A DNA stretch of 64,000 nucleotides from assembly GCA_017554105.1 (NCBI GenBank), contig JAFZIY010000031.1, positions 248,001 through 312,000 on the forward strand, read 5' to 3'. Below the pieces are notes generated by a model. The model made no database searches, was not told the origin of the DNA, and saw only the letters and a list, made by a program, of their open reading frames with translations. This DNA comes from Prevotella sp. Its GTDB lineage: Bacteria > Bacteroidota > Bacteroidia > Bacteroidales > Bacteroidaceae. Positions 17,949-25,650 of this stretch are shown here, one piece after another (position 1 is the stretch's first letter; the number at the start of each line of letters is the position of its first letter). A program made the translations under genes and the position numbers.

Positions 17949-17956
17949 CAAAATTA
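17949..17956 (-). promoter_or_regulatory. -7 promoter box of the GH43 gene
   Basis: The minus strand reads TAATTTTG, matching TAnnTTTG, 27 nt before the ATG. Confidence 0.55.
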
Positions 17957-18095
17957 CAAAGGAACCATGAGCAAAAAGAACATTTTTGTCACATGCACTT
18001 TGTGTTATGTTTCACAAAAGGGAAACTGTGGGTGTTTCGCTTGGAAAGAACAAAGATTTCTACATCACTAAGACATTTAATTGGGGAATTTTATC

Positions 18096-18103
18096 TAATT
18101 TTG
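18096..18103 (+). promoter_or_regulatory. -7 promoter box of the sugar-oxidation operon
   Basis: TAATTTTG lies 27 nt before the aldo/keto reductase ATG at 18130. It also decides the start, because the longer frame beginning at 17986 would place the promoter inside the gene. Confidence 0.6.
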
Positions 18104-18129
18104 TACCCAGTAATATAAAAAGACTCTTT

Positions 18130-19080
18130 ATGGTATATAACGAACTTGGAAAGACTGGAATGAAGGTTTCCAACCTGTCTTTCGGTGCCTCGTCACTGGG
18201 TGGTGTGTTTCATGACATCCGCGAGGCGGAGGGAATACGTGCAGTACATGTGGCAATAGACAATGGCATTAACTTCATCGATGTCTCTCCATACTACGGA
18301 CATCTGAAGGCTGAGACAGTACTGGGAAAGGCACTGCGCGAGATTCCCCGTGACAAATATTTCCTGTCAACGAAGGTGGGACGCTATGGCAAGAACGGTG
18401 TGAACACATGGGACTACTCGGCAAAACGTGCCACAGAGAGTGTCTATGAGAGTATGGAACGACTCGGTGTTGACTACATCGACCTCATCAACGTTCATGA
18501 CATCGAATTCCAGGGCGATATGCCCGGGGGACTGCAGAAGGTGGTCGATGAGACATTGCCGGCACTGGTGGAACTGCGCCGTAAGGGTGTCGTGGGACAT
18601 GTGGGAATCACCGACCTGCAGCCAGAGAACCTGAAATGGGTTATAGAACACTCTGAGGAGGGTACGGTGGAGAGTATCCTTAACTTCTGCCATTACTCGC
18701 TTAACGATACACTTATAACAGAATATCTTGACTTCTTCGAGCAGCACGGCGTGGGTGTAATAAACGCCTCGCCACTGTCGATGGGACTGCTGTCACAACG
18801 CGGTGCTCCCGACTGGCATCCTGGCACGAAAGAACTGCGTGAGGCATGCTCACGTGCCGCAGAATACTGCCAGCAGCAGGGTTATCCCATAGAGAAACTG
18901 GCCATACAGTTCTCCACCAGCCTTAACCCTCGCATCGCCACGACACTTTTCAGTAGTGCCAACCCTGACAACGTACTGAAAAACATAGGATATGTAAATG
19001 AGCCGATGGACGAGCAACTGGTGAAAGACGTGCAGCGTATCATTGGTGACCAGATGTTTGTAAGATGGAAGAACAGTTGA
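18130..19080 (+). CDS. Aldo/keto reductase (L-galactose/L-fucose dehydrogenase-like)
   Basis: A 316-residue NAD(P)-dependent TIM-barrel enzyme. Opening ELGKTGMKVSNLSFGASSLG is the family N-terminus. The catalytic tetrad can be traced: Asp and Tyr in DVSPYYGHLKAETVLGKAL, Lys in LSTKVGRYG and His in INVHDIEF. The HDIEF rather than HRPD segment fits the group containing L-galactose and L-fucose dehydrogenases, which oxidise the sugar to a lactone. The next genes encode an amidohydrolase that could open the lactone and a zinc alcohol dehydrogenase, so a non-phosphorylating sugar oxidation route is likely. Translation of the amidohydrolase begins 17 bp after this stop. The sugar itself is inferred. 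Confidence 0.85.
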   Translation: MVYNELGKTGMKVSNLSFGASSLGGVFHDIREAEGIRAVHVAIDNGINFIDVSPYYGHLKAETVLGKALREIPRDKYFLSTKVGRYGKNGVNTWDYSAKRATESVYESMERLGVDYIDLINVHDIEFQGDMPGGLQKVVDETLPALVELRRKGVVGHVGITDLQPENLKWVIEHSEEGTVESILNFCHYSLNDTLITEYLDFFEQHGVGVINASPLSMGLLSQRGAPDWHPGTKELREACSRAAEYCQQQGYPIEKLAIQFSTSLNPRIATTLFSSANPDNVLKNIGYVNEPMDEQLVKDVQRIIGDQMFVRWKNS

Positions 19081-19097
19081 TTCACTGTACCCATAAT

Positions 19098-20033
19098 ATG
19101 AAGAACTTGATAATCGACGCCCACAGTCATTTGTGGCTTAAGCAAGACACATCGTGGAACGGCAAGGTGATACGGTCACTGAAGAACGGTCGCAGCATCT
19201 TCCTTGATGAGGAAGTGCAGATGATTCCGCCATTTATCATCGACGGTAGAAACACCGCCGAGGTGTTCCTGTCGAACATGGACTACGCACAGGTGCAGGC
19301 CGCCGTGGTGGTTCAGGAGTTCATCGATGGACTGCAGAACGACTATCTCAAGGAGGTTAGCACGAAATATCCCGACCGTTTCTTCTGCTTCGGTATGGCA
19401 GACTACCTGCATCCCGGATTCTATGAGGAGGCACAGCGACTGATAAAGGACGGATTCCGTGGACTGGCCATTCCTGCCCATCGTCTTTTAGGTCAACCGT
19501 TGAACGGACAGGAGATGATGGATATGTTCCGTATGATGGAGCAGAATGGTATTATGCTGAGTATCACCCTAGACGACGGAGACAAACAGGTGGACGAACT
19601 GCGGGAGGTCATCGAGGAGTGTCCGCAACTAAAGGTGGCTATTGGTCACTTGTGTATGGCTAATCCGCCTGTCACACCGCCATGGGAGAACCATAGTTGG
19701 CAAGAACAGGTAAAACTGGCACGATACGAGAACGTGATGATAGAGTCGGGTGGCATCACATGGTTATATAACAGCGAGTTCTACCCCTACCCCTCTGCCA
19801 TCCGTGCCATTCGCGAGGCAGCATCACTGGTGGGTATGGACAAACTGATGTGGGGCAGCGACTATCCCCGCACCATCACAGCCATCACCTATCGCATGAG
19901 TTACGACTTCGTGGTGAAGACCACTGAACTCTCCGATGACGAAAAACATCTCTTCCTGGGTGAGAATGCCCATCGTTTCTATGGATTTGAGAATCTTCCC
20001 GAATTACCGTATATTAAGAACATGAGTGAATAA
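19098..20033 (+). CDS. Amidohydrolase-2 family protein, probable sugar lactonase
   Basis: A 311-residue TIM-barrel hydrolase. IIDAHSHLW at the start carries the HxH metal motif, AIGHLCMANPP near 190 a metal-ligand His and MWGSDYPRTI near 260 the catalytic Asp; the GSDYP motif is typical of the COG3618/amidohydrolase-2 group that contains fuconolactonase and rhamnonolactonase. It follows the aldo/keto reductase by 17 bp, which supports lactone hydrolysis of the reductase's product. An upstream in-frame ATG at 19065 overlaps the reductase gene and is less likely. A decarboxylase role is the main alternative for this fold. Confidence 0.82.
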   Translation: MKNLIIDAHSHLWLKQDTSWNGKVIRSLKNGRSIFLDEEVQMIPPFIIDGRNTAEVFLSNMDYAQVQAAVVVQEFIDGLQNDYLKEVSTKYPDRFFCFGMADYLHPGFYEEAQRLIKDGFRGLAIPAHRLLGQPLNGQEMMDMFRMMEQNGIMLSITLDDGDKQVDELREVIEECPQLKVAIGHLCMANPPVTPPWENHSWQEQVKLARYENVMIESGGITWLYNSEFYPYPSAIRAIREAASLVGMDKLMWGSDYPRTITAITYRMSYDFVVKTTELSDDEKHLFLGENAHRFYGFENLPELPYIKNMSE

Positions 20034-20040
20034 GTGAAAC

Positions 20041-20077
20041 GGTAAGAGTTGAGAGTTGAAAGTTGAGAGTTAAGTTA
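20041..20077. repeat. Short AGTTGAGAGTTGAA repeats
   Basis: Imperfect tandem 7-base words (AGTTGAG, AGTTGAA, AGTTAAG) in the 100-bp gap between the amidohydrolase and the alcohol dehydrogenase. Confidence 0.5.
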
Positions 20078-20133
20078 CAATGCCACTTATACTATATGAG
20101 GAAGTGAGGAGTTTATAGCAAGTATTTAAAAAG

Positions 20134-21168
20134 ATGGAAAAAGCAATTAAGATTTTGGCCGAGAGGCAAATGGTGATTGACAGCGTGCCCAAACAGGAGT
20201 TAGGGGCAAACGAGGTAAGGCTGCGCATGCAGTATGTTGGATTCTGTGGTTCTGACCTAAATACCTTTTTAGGCAGGAACCCTATGGTGAAGATGCCCGT
20301 AGTGCCTGGTCACGAGGTGGGTGCCATCATAGAAGAGGTGGGACACGATGTGCCTGAAGGACTGAAGCCTGGCATGGTGGTAACGGTGAATCCATATACC
20401 AACTGTGGCAAGTGTGCCTCATGTCGCAACGGACGGGTGAATGCCTGTCAGTACAACGAGACATTAGGAGTGCAGCGATGGGGCGCGATGCGCGAGACAT
20501 TAGTGCTGCCATGGGAGAAAGTCATTCCCGCCGGACTGCTCACACCCCGCACCTGCGCACTTATCGAGCCTATGAGCGTGGGATTCCATGCCGTGAGCCG
20601 CGCACAGGTCACCGACATCGACGTGGTGGTTGTCATTGGATGCGGTATGGTGGGCATGGGAGCAATCGTCCGCTCTGCTCAGCGTGGTGCCACCGTAGTG
20701 GCTGCCGATATCGACGACGAGAAACTTAAGATAGCCAGTGAGATGGGTGCCAGTTACACCATTAACACGATGACAGAAGACGTACACGCACGACTGCAGG
20801 AGATTACGTCCGGCTTCGGACCCGATGTGATTATCGAGGCTGTGGGTTCGCCCGTGACTTATCAGATGGCGGTTAACGAGGTGGCATTCACCGGTCGTGT
20901 CATCTGTATAGGATATGCCAAGACCGAAGTGTCGTTCCAGACAAAGTATTTCGTACAAAAAGAGTTGGACATCAGAGGCTCACGCAATGCACAGCCAAGC
21001 GATTTCCGTGCTGTGATACACTATCTGGAAAAAGTGAGGTCAGACAATAGTCTCATCGACCGCCTCATCAGTAGAGAGGTGGTTCCTGAAGAGGCATCAG
21101 ATGCCATGCAACAATGGACAGAACAACCAGGCAAGGTGTTCCGTATCTTGGTTGATTTCACCAATTAA
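20134..21168 (+). CDS. Zinc-dependent alcohol dehydrogenase (sugar-acid or polyol dehydrogenase-like)
   Basis: A 344-residue medium-chain dehydrogenase. Catalytic-zinc ligands are in GFCGSDLNTF and PGHEVGAIIEEVG; the structural zinc site is the four-Cys set in NCGKCASCRNGRVNAC. The Rossmann fold begins VVVIGCGMVGMGAI with a basic-free VVAADID, suggesting NAD. The family includes L-threonine, sorbitol, L-idonate and galactonate dehydrogenases. As the third gene after a sugar dehydrogenase and a lactonase it probably oxidises an aldonate or ketodeoxy-aldonate, but no dehydratase is present nearby. The 100-bp gap contains no clear promoter box, so it is likely co-transcribed. Confidence 0.85.
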   Translation: MEKAIKILAERQMVIDSVPKQELGANEVRLRMQYVGFCGSDLNTFLGRNPMVKMPVVPGHEVGAIIEEVGHDVPEGLKPGMVVTVNPYTNCGKCASCRNGRVNACQYNETLGVQRWGAMRETLVLPWEKVIPAGLLTPRTCALIEPMSVGFHAVSRAQVTDIDVVVVIGCGMVGMGAIVRSAQRGATVVAADIDDEKLKIASEMGASYTINTMTEDVHARLQEITSGFGPDVIIEAVGSPVTYQMAVNEVAFTGRVICIGYAKTEVSFQTKYFVQKELDIRGSRNAQPSDFRAVIHYLEKVRSDNSLIDRLISREVVPEEASDAMQQWTEQPGKVFRILVDFTN

Positions 21169-21211
21169 GCATAGTCATGGAATAACAAACCTGACTTGTT
21201 ACATAAGAATT

Positions 21212-21350
21212 ACCAAAACTGCCACTGAGTTTTGGTAATCTCTTTACCAGACGCTTGTAATCACGTCACCAGCCATTGGTAACCGTCTTACCAGATATCG
21301 GTAACAGCGTTACCAGCCGCTTGTAATCACATTACCAGCCGTTGGTAACA
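21212..21350. repeat. Array of five 22-bp period palindromic repeats
   Basis: The core ACCAG begins at 21246, 21268, 21290, 21312 and 21334, exactly 22 bp apart. Each unit is an imperfect palindrome of the form TTACCAGCCGTTGGTAA, some with TTGTAAT as right arm. A sixth related palindrome, TTACCAAAACT...AGTTTTGGTAA, lies at 21211-21239 out of phase. The array lies 75 bp after the alcohol dehydrogenase stop. There are no unique spacers, so it is not a CRISPR. Confidence 0.75.
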
Positions 21351-21550
21351 AGTTAGTGTGACTTTTCCTGATTTCACTAGACACTTTTTCTCTTCATTAA
21401 ATGAAACAGTAGACAGTTGTTTTGTAGTCATACTGTATCGATAGAAACAAGCGAAAAAGCTGTGCTGATTTGGTTGACACTTCTGCCGTTCTGGATATTT
21501 GTTTTTATTAGTCACAATGTTGTCATAGGTTTGGTTTATTGTGCATAATA
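21351..21550. other. Non-coding stretch with no recognised feature
   Basis: A/T-rich sequence between the 22-bp array and the left inverted repeat. I see no open frame with gene-like composition, no promoter box and no RNA structure of note. Confidence 0.5.
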
Positions 21551-21596
21551 AATGCTAATACTCAATGTGGGCAGATTACAAATCCGCCCGAGCGGG
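21551..21596. repeat. Left 46-bp inverted repeat flanking a lipoprotein gene
   Basis: The reverse complement of this segment matches 22443-22488 with three mismatches in 46. It holds a smaller motif, GATTACAAATC, next to CCGCCCGAGCGGG. Similarity continues weakly for about eight more bases outside. Confidence 0.8.
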
Positions 21597-21662
21597 TTTT
21601 CATAGATTCTATTTTAACACGAATAAAGAAATGATAGTTATAGATGATATGGATAGGGTTCA

Positions 21663-22328
21663 TCATGATTTTTTTTTGACTTTAACAATAACATATCCAT
21701 TTAGTATATATCTGTCGATTATACGGTCTGAAATATTCAACCTTGAATTAACGAAATTGTGCTTCAAAAAGACATTATAAGAAGTTGTATCCACAATATC
21801 ATAATTTATACTATCTATTTCAAGGTTATGGCTATCCAATATTTTCGTTATGTCTTTACATATTTCATTCTGAGGAAATATTCTTTTGATGGCTATTGAG
21901 AGTTGGTCTTTCGAAGGTATTGTTCTATTACCTTCTTTTTCCCAGAAATCTTTTGATAAAGATAGTGAAGCATCGCCAAAGTATTGGGTTTCAAACTCAA
22001 TTTGAATATCGTCAAATCCATTATGGGTTACATAATCTATGGCATGTTCTATAAGTTTCATTTCTCTGTTATAAGAAACTAATAATGAACTTGCCGGATT
22101 AAATAAGACTTCGACTGTAACATGTCCAGAATTAGATGCCTTTCCTTGCCATGCAAATACGCTAATGGATGACTTGATTTCTTTTTCTTTGTAATAAAAC
22201 TCTGTTCCATCAAAGCCGTACTCGTTCGTTCTGCAACTTTGATATATTTTGTCATTGATACTATCATTATTATGCAAAGAACATGATAGTAATAAAAGAA
22301 CCGTTAACATTATATATGTAGTTTTCAT
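21663..22328 (-). CDS. Unknown lipoprotein inside an inverted-repeat cassette
   Basis: A 221-residue protein. MKTTYIMLTVLLLLSCSLHN is a lipoprotein signal with the modified Cys at residue 16. The rest is soluble alpha/beta with no motif I recognise; a two-fold internal pattern is not evident. Codon use is strongly A/T-rich (AAA, AAT, ATA, TTA common), unlike the GAC/AAC/CTG-rich genes on both sides. The gene lies alone between two 46-bp inverted repeats, which together suggest recent acquisition as a unit. No clear TAnnTTTG box lies directly upstream. Confidence 0.75.
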   Translation of the reverse strand: MKTTYIMLTVLLLLSCSLHNNDSINDKIYQSCRTNEYGFDGTEFYYKEKEIKSSISVFAWQGKASNSGHVTVEVLFNPASSLLVSYNREMKLIEHAIDYVTHNGFDDIQIEFETQYFGDASLSLSKDFWEKEGNRTIPSKDQLSIAIKRIFPQNEICKDITKILDSHNLEIDSINYDIVDTTSYNVFLKHNFVNSRLNISDRIIDRYILNGYVIVKVKKKS

Positions 22329-22442
22329 ATCTAAATTACATTAGTGAAATACATTTGTAATATGCTTACCATGTGGGGCACCAAATTGTCCGTTGTTAGA
22401 AGCCCATCTATAATTATAAACAACGTCAACGTGACCAGTGAT

Positions 22443-22488
22443 CCCGCTCGGGCGGATTTGTAATCCGCACGCATTGAGTATTAGCATT
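22443..22488. repeat. Right 46-bp inverted repeat flanking a lipoprotein gene
   Basis: Reverse complement of 21551-21596 with three mismatches. Contains two nested palindromes, GCGGATTTGTAATCCGC and the start of GCATTTGTAATGC. Confidence 0.8.
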
Positions 22489-22513
22489 TGTAATGCGATA
22501 AGATATATTCATA

Positions 22514-22594
22514 TCATATTGTTACTGGAACAATAAAATACCGTCTTGCCAGAACATTGTCCAGATGGTCTTTGTTAATTTTTCCATAGGCCAT
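22514..22594 (-). pseudogene. Possible truncated 5' end of a gene next to the inverted repeat
   Basis: A 26-codon frame (MAYGKINKDHLDNVLARRYF...) starts at 22594, 12 nt after a perfect TATCTTTG box on the minus strand at 22606-22613, the usual layout of a real gene start in this genome. It stops at 22514, 26 bp before the right inverted repeat. This could be a gene cut off when the cassette arrived, or a true small protein. I do not recognise it. Confidence 0.35.
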
Positions 22595-22605
22595 GCTTTT
22601 TGCCG

Positions 22606-22613
22606 CAAAGATA
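22606..22613 (-). promoter_or_regulatory. -7 promoter box reading toward the inverted-repeat cassette
   Basis: The minus strand reads TATCTTTG. It could drive the 26-codon frame and possibly the lipoprotein gene beyond. From here to 22740 I see no other feature. Confidence 0.45.
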
Positions 22614-22734
22614 ACAAATTATTTGACAAGTGCAATAGGAGAAGCCATTTTTTTTACGAGTATTCCTCCTCCGTGAGTGTTATTTCAATATGTCATGAAC
22701 TCAACCCTCAACAACTCACGCCCAACGAAGTAAG

Positions 22735-22770
22735 AAAAAGGGGGTGTGCCTATTTTGACACACCCTCACC
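22735..22770 (-). terminator. Terminator of the GH51 gene
   Basis: GGGTGTG and CACACCC form a 7-bp stem with a 10-base loop; on the minus strand a T-run follows (CCCCCTTTTTC). It lies 39 bp after the GH51 stop. Confidence 0.7.
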
Positions 22771-22803
22771 AAATAAAATCCAATGGATTATTCCAACAGT
22801 CTG

Positions 22804-24819
22804 TTACAGTTGGAACTGAAGCATAGTCAGAGAATAAGGTTCGAGCGTGATGGTCTGCTTGCTCTGTGCCTTCACCGTCTCTGTCTTCGGCTCTATTGGC
22901 TGAGCGTCGAAGTTGTTCTCGTCCTCAGGCTGACCACTGATGACCGTCTTCACTGCCTGTTTCTTCAGACCCTTGAAACGACTGAGGTCTATGTTGGCAT
23001 TCTTCGGGCTGTCCGTAGCATTGCACAACTTCACGAAGAGTTGTCGGGTCTTGACATTAAGCACCACCGACTGACCGTAATGACTGTCTTCTACAGGCTG
23101 GCAAACACCTTTTGCATCCCCCTCGAAACTGACACAGTCGCCATAATAGTACTGTCCTGCCGACTGTCCGAACATCTGCTGAACATAGTAACTGCATGTC
23201 AGGAACGGACGGTTGTTATCGAAGTAGATAAGGTCTGGATTCCAGTTAGTTGCGTCTTTGCGCGCGAAAAGCGGCGCATAGCTTGTCATTACCACCACAT
23301 CACCGTTGCGCTCAACATGGAGCAGGTAGATAGCCTCGGCAAGTGCGTCTATGAGTTTCTTGTCCTTTGCAGCATACTCACCCAGATAGACCTTTGTCTT
23401 ACGGTCACGTGGATAACTGTCATACTGACGGCTCTTGAGGAAATAGTCGCGTGGCTCATAGTAGTGCTCATCGAGAATAGGCACTTCCAGTTCCTCAGCA
23501 AGTTTCCAGCCATTGACATAGTCAGGATTGCCAGAATGTGAGCCAGGACCTGCCGTACCGACGATTACTATCTCTGGATGGGCAGCCTTCACCTTATTAT
23601 ATATATAGGTGAAACGCTCAGCGAACTCAGGAGATATGCGTTCCTCGTTGCCAAGACCGAGATATTTCAGTCCGAAAGGAGCCGGATGACCCGCATCGGC
23701 ACGCATCTTAGCCCACTTGGAGGTGGCAGGGTCACCGTTAGCCCACTCGATAAGGTCTAAAGCCTCATCTACCCACTCGTCCATCTCGCTCATAGGCACC
23801 ACGTCCTGTGCCTGCTCTTTCATGCCCCAACCACCGTTGGTACCCTGACATGAAACGCCACATGGGAGAATTGGAACAGGCTGCATGCCCAAGTCCTCAC
23901 AGAACTGGAAATACTCATAGTAGCCAAGAGCCATCGACTGATGGTAGCCCCAGGTGTTCTTTATTCCCTTGCGCTGATGCTTCGGGCCGATTGTTGTCTT
24001 CCAACGGTAGGTGTCCCAGAAACCGTCACCACCGCCATGAACGACACATCCTCCAGGGAAGCGCATGAACTTAGGTTTGAGGTTAGCAAGAGCCTCAGCC
24101 AAGTCACGGCGCAGACCGTGTCCTTTATAGGTGTCTTGTGGAATGAGCGACACGTTGTCAACATCCAGGTCGCCCACTGTAAGCGACAGAATCTGCAGCA
24201 CTGCCTTGTCACTTCCCTCTACGGCACGCAGTGTGGCCTTGTACTGTTGCCACTGTCCAGCATTCACGTCGAATGTCGTATCGGCAATGAGTTTCGGGTC
24301 TCTACCCCATCCCTGCTGTGGCTCGACGAGGGCAATCCTCACCTGTTTCGTCTCATTTCCTACACCACGGAAGAAAGCAGAGAAATCATAAAGTTCGCCA
24401 GCCTTTACGCTGATTCCGTCGAATCCATCGTTCTGGATGCCGAAGCCTTTCCATCCCCTATAGTCATAATACTCCTTGGCACGCTCCGTATGCAGGCGCA
24501 TGTAAGTGGGGTTGTTGGCGTGGACACCATCGGACATACATGGTTGGATGAATCCCAGAGAATGTCCTGGGCGAACTATCTTCCATGCAGTACCTGGTCC
24601 CCAGCCATCACGTTCGGCGGGAGAGTACTCGAACGACCCATTCTGAAGCAGTTCGGCATTGAGTCCACCGTCAGCACTGCTGCTGATATCCTCGAAGAAA
24701 ATGCCTATAAGTTCGTCACTGATAGCCTTGCCTCCCGCAGGAGCCTTCATCGGTTTCTGGGCTTGCATGCCCATCGTTGCTGCCATGAATAAAGCAGCGA
24801 AAATAACTCTTTTATTCAT
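22804..24819 (-). CDS. GH51 alpha-L-arabinofuranosidase with an N-terminal carbohydrate-binding domain
   Basis: A 671-residue secreted enzyme with a signal peptide (MNKRVIFAALFMAATMGMQAQ). After IGIFFEDISSSADGGL, a beta-sandwich insertion of the CBM4/9 type (about 60-220) precedes the TIM barrel. The acid/base Glu is in KYLGLGNEERISPEF and the nucleophile Glu in VYLGEYAAKDK; PGGCVVHGG is the usual substrate-loop motif. The all-beta C-terminus closes the fold. It removes arabinofuranosyl side chains from arabinoxylan or arabinan and pairs functionally with the GH43 enzyme and the CE2 esterase in this window. A weak TACCTTTA box lies about 40 bp upstream. Confidence 0.92.
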   Translation of the reverse strand: MNKRVIFAALFMAATMGMQAQKPMKAPAGGKAISDELIGIFFEDISSSADGGLNAELLQNGSFEYSPAERDGWGPGTAWKIVRPGHSLGFIQPCMSDGVHANNPTYMRLHTERAKEYYDYRGWKGFGIQNDGFDGISVKAGELYDFSAFFRGVGNETKQVRIALVEPQQGWGRDPKLIADTTFDVNAGQWQQYKATLRAVEGSDKAVLQILSLTVGDLDVDNVSLIPQDTYKGHGLRRDLAEALANLKPKFMRFPGGCVVHGGGDGFWDTYRWKTTIGPKHQRKGIKNTWGYHQSMALGYYEYFQFCEDLGMQPVPILPCGVSCQGTNGGWGMKEQAQDVVPMSEMDEWVDEALDLIEWANGDPATSKWAKMRADAGHPAPFGLKYLGLGNEERISPEFAERFTYIYNKVKAAHPEIVIVGTAGPGSHSGNPDYVNGWKLAEELEVPILDEHYYEPRDYFLKSRQYDSYPRDRKTKVYLGEYAAKDKKLIDALAEAIYLLHVERNGDVVVMTSYAPLFARKDATNWNPDLIYFDNNRPFLTCSYYVQQMFGQSAGQYYYGDCVSFEGDAKGVCQPVEDSHYGQSVVLNVKTRQLFVKLCNATDSPKNANIDLSRFKGLKKQAVKTVISGQPEDENNFDAQPIEPKTETVKAQSKQTITLEPYSLTMLQFQL

Positions 24820-24937
24820 ATTTTAGGTTTGATATAATTGCTTTTGATTGTGTAAAGGTACGAAAAAAACGGAAAACGGCGTCCATTTCCTGTAATAAAA
24901 AATGCTATTGTTACAATTCACAAACAACATGATACAA

Positions 24938-24961
24938 AAAAGGCATGTCACCATGCCTTTT
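24938..24961 (-). terminator. Terminator of the tyrosine phosphatase gene
   Basis: AAAAGGCATG, a TCAC loop and CATGCCTTTT form a perfect 10-bp stem with flanking A and T runs, 24 bp after the stop. It may act in both directions. Confidence 0.8.
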
Positions 24962-24984
24962 GAAGTATCAAGAAGAACAGGAAG

Positions 24985-25470
24985 TCAGTCCTTTTCCTCT
25001 TTTATACCGAATCGAACCGCAAGCCTTTCGCACGCGTATTCTATGAGGTCGAGGGCAAGTTCAAAGTCCTCAGCCGTTCCATAGTAAGGGTCGGGAACGA
25101 TGTTGTGCGTGGGATGGTCGGCAAGTATCTCCTCCATGCTCATTATGCGCTTCGCCGCCTCCCGTGAAGGGGCAAGACGTCGCAGGTCACGTTCATTCTC
25201 ACGGTCCATGCCAATGATATAGTCGAAGCGCGAGAAGTCGGCAACGCACACCTGACGCGCACGATGGTCGAAGTGATAGCCACGGCGCTCACCAGCCTTG
25301 CGCATGCGACGGTCGGGCAGGTCACCAATATGCCACGAACCGATGCCAGCGGAATCCACTTCCCATTCTCCTTCCTTCTTCTCCTTATTAATTATCCTGC
25401 GCATGATACCATCGGCTGCCGGACTGCGACAGATATTACCCAGGCATATGAACAACATTCTCTTCTTCAT
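24985..25470 (-). CDS. Low-molecular-weight protein tyrosine phosphatase
   Basis: A 161-residue cytoplasmic phosphatase. FICLGNICRSP near the N-terminus is the C(X)5R P-loop with nucleophile Cys and essential Arg; DPYYG near 130 carries the general-acid Asp. Length is standard. Bacterial members dephosphorylate tyrosine kinases of polysaccharide export or free arginine-phosphate proteins; no kinase is nearby, so the target is unknown. The gene is single, with a TATCTTTG box at 25498-25505. Confidence 0.93.
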   Translation of the reverse strand: MKKRMLFICLGNICRSPAADGIMRRIINKEKKEGEWEVDSAGIGSWHIGDLPDRRMRKAGERRGYHFDHRARQVCVADFSRFDYIIGMDRENERDLRRLAPSREAAKRIMSMEEILADHPTHNIVPDPYYGTAEDFELALDLIEYACERLAVRFGIKEEKD

Positions 25471-25497
25471 TTTTCTTATTCAATCTTGCTATACATG

Positions 25498-25505
25498 CAA
25501 AGATA
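25498..25505 (-). promoter_or_regulatory. -7 promoter box of the tyrosine phosphatase gene
   Basis: The minus strand reads TATCTTTG, 27 nt before the ATG. Confidence 0.55.
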
Positions 25506-25589
25506 AACAAAAACAACGAGGAAAGGCTATGTTTATGTACGTTTTTTCAAAAATAAGGGAAAAAAGAATGCTATTTGATAAAAATGTAT

Positions 25590-25597
25590 TAATTTTG
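25590..25597 (+). promoter_or_regulatory. -7 promoter box of the SGNH/MBOAT operon
   Basis: TAATTTTG lies 53 nt before the SGNH gene ATG. A TTTG element is present at 25574 but only 12 bp away, so the upstream element is unclear. Confidence 0.5.
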
Positions 25598-25650
25598 CAG
25601 CCCGTAACATTTTTAGAGAAAGTGGGTTAAGGGGGAATTAACTTTTTAAT

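Noticed and set aside
21212-21350. Possible CRISPR array
   Set aside because: The repeats follow each other at 22 bp with no unique spacers, and no cas gene is present.
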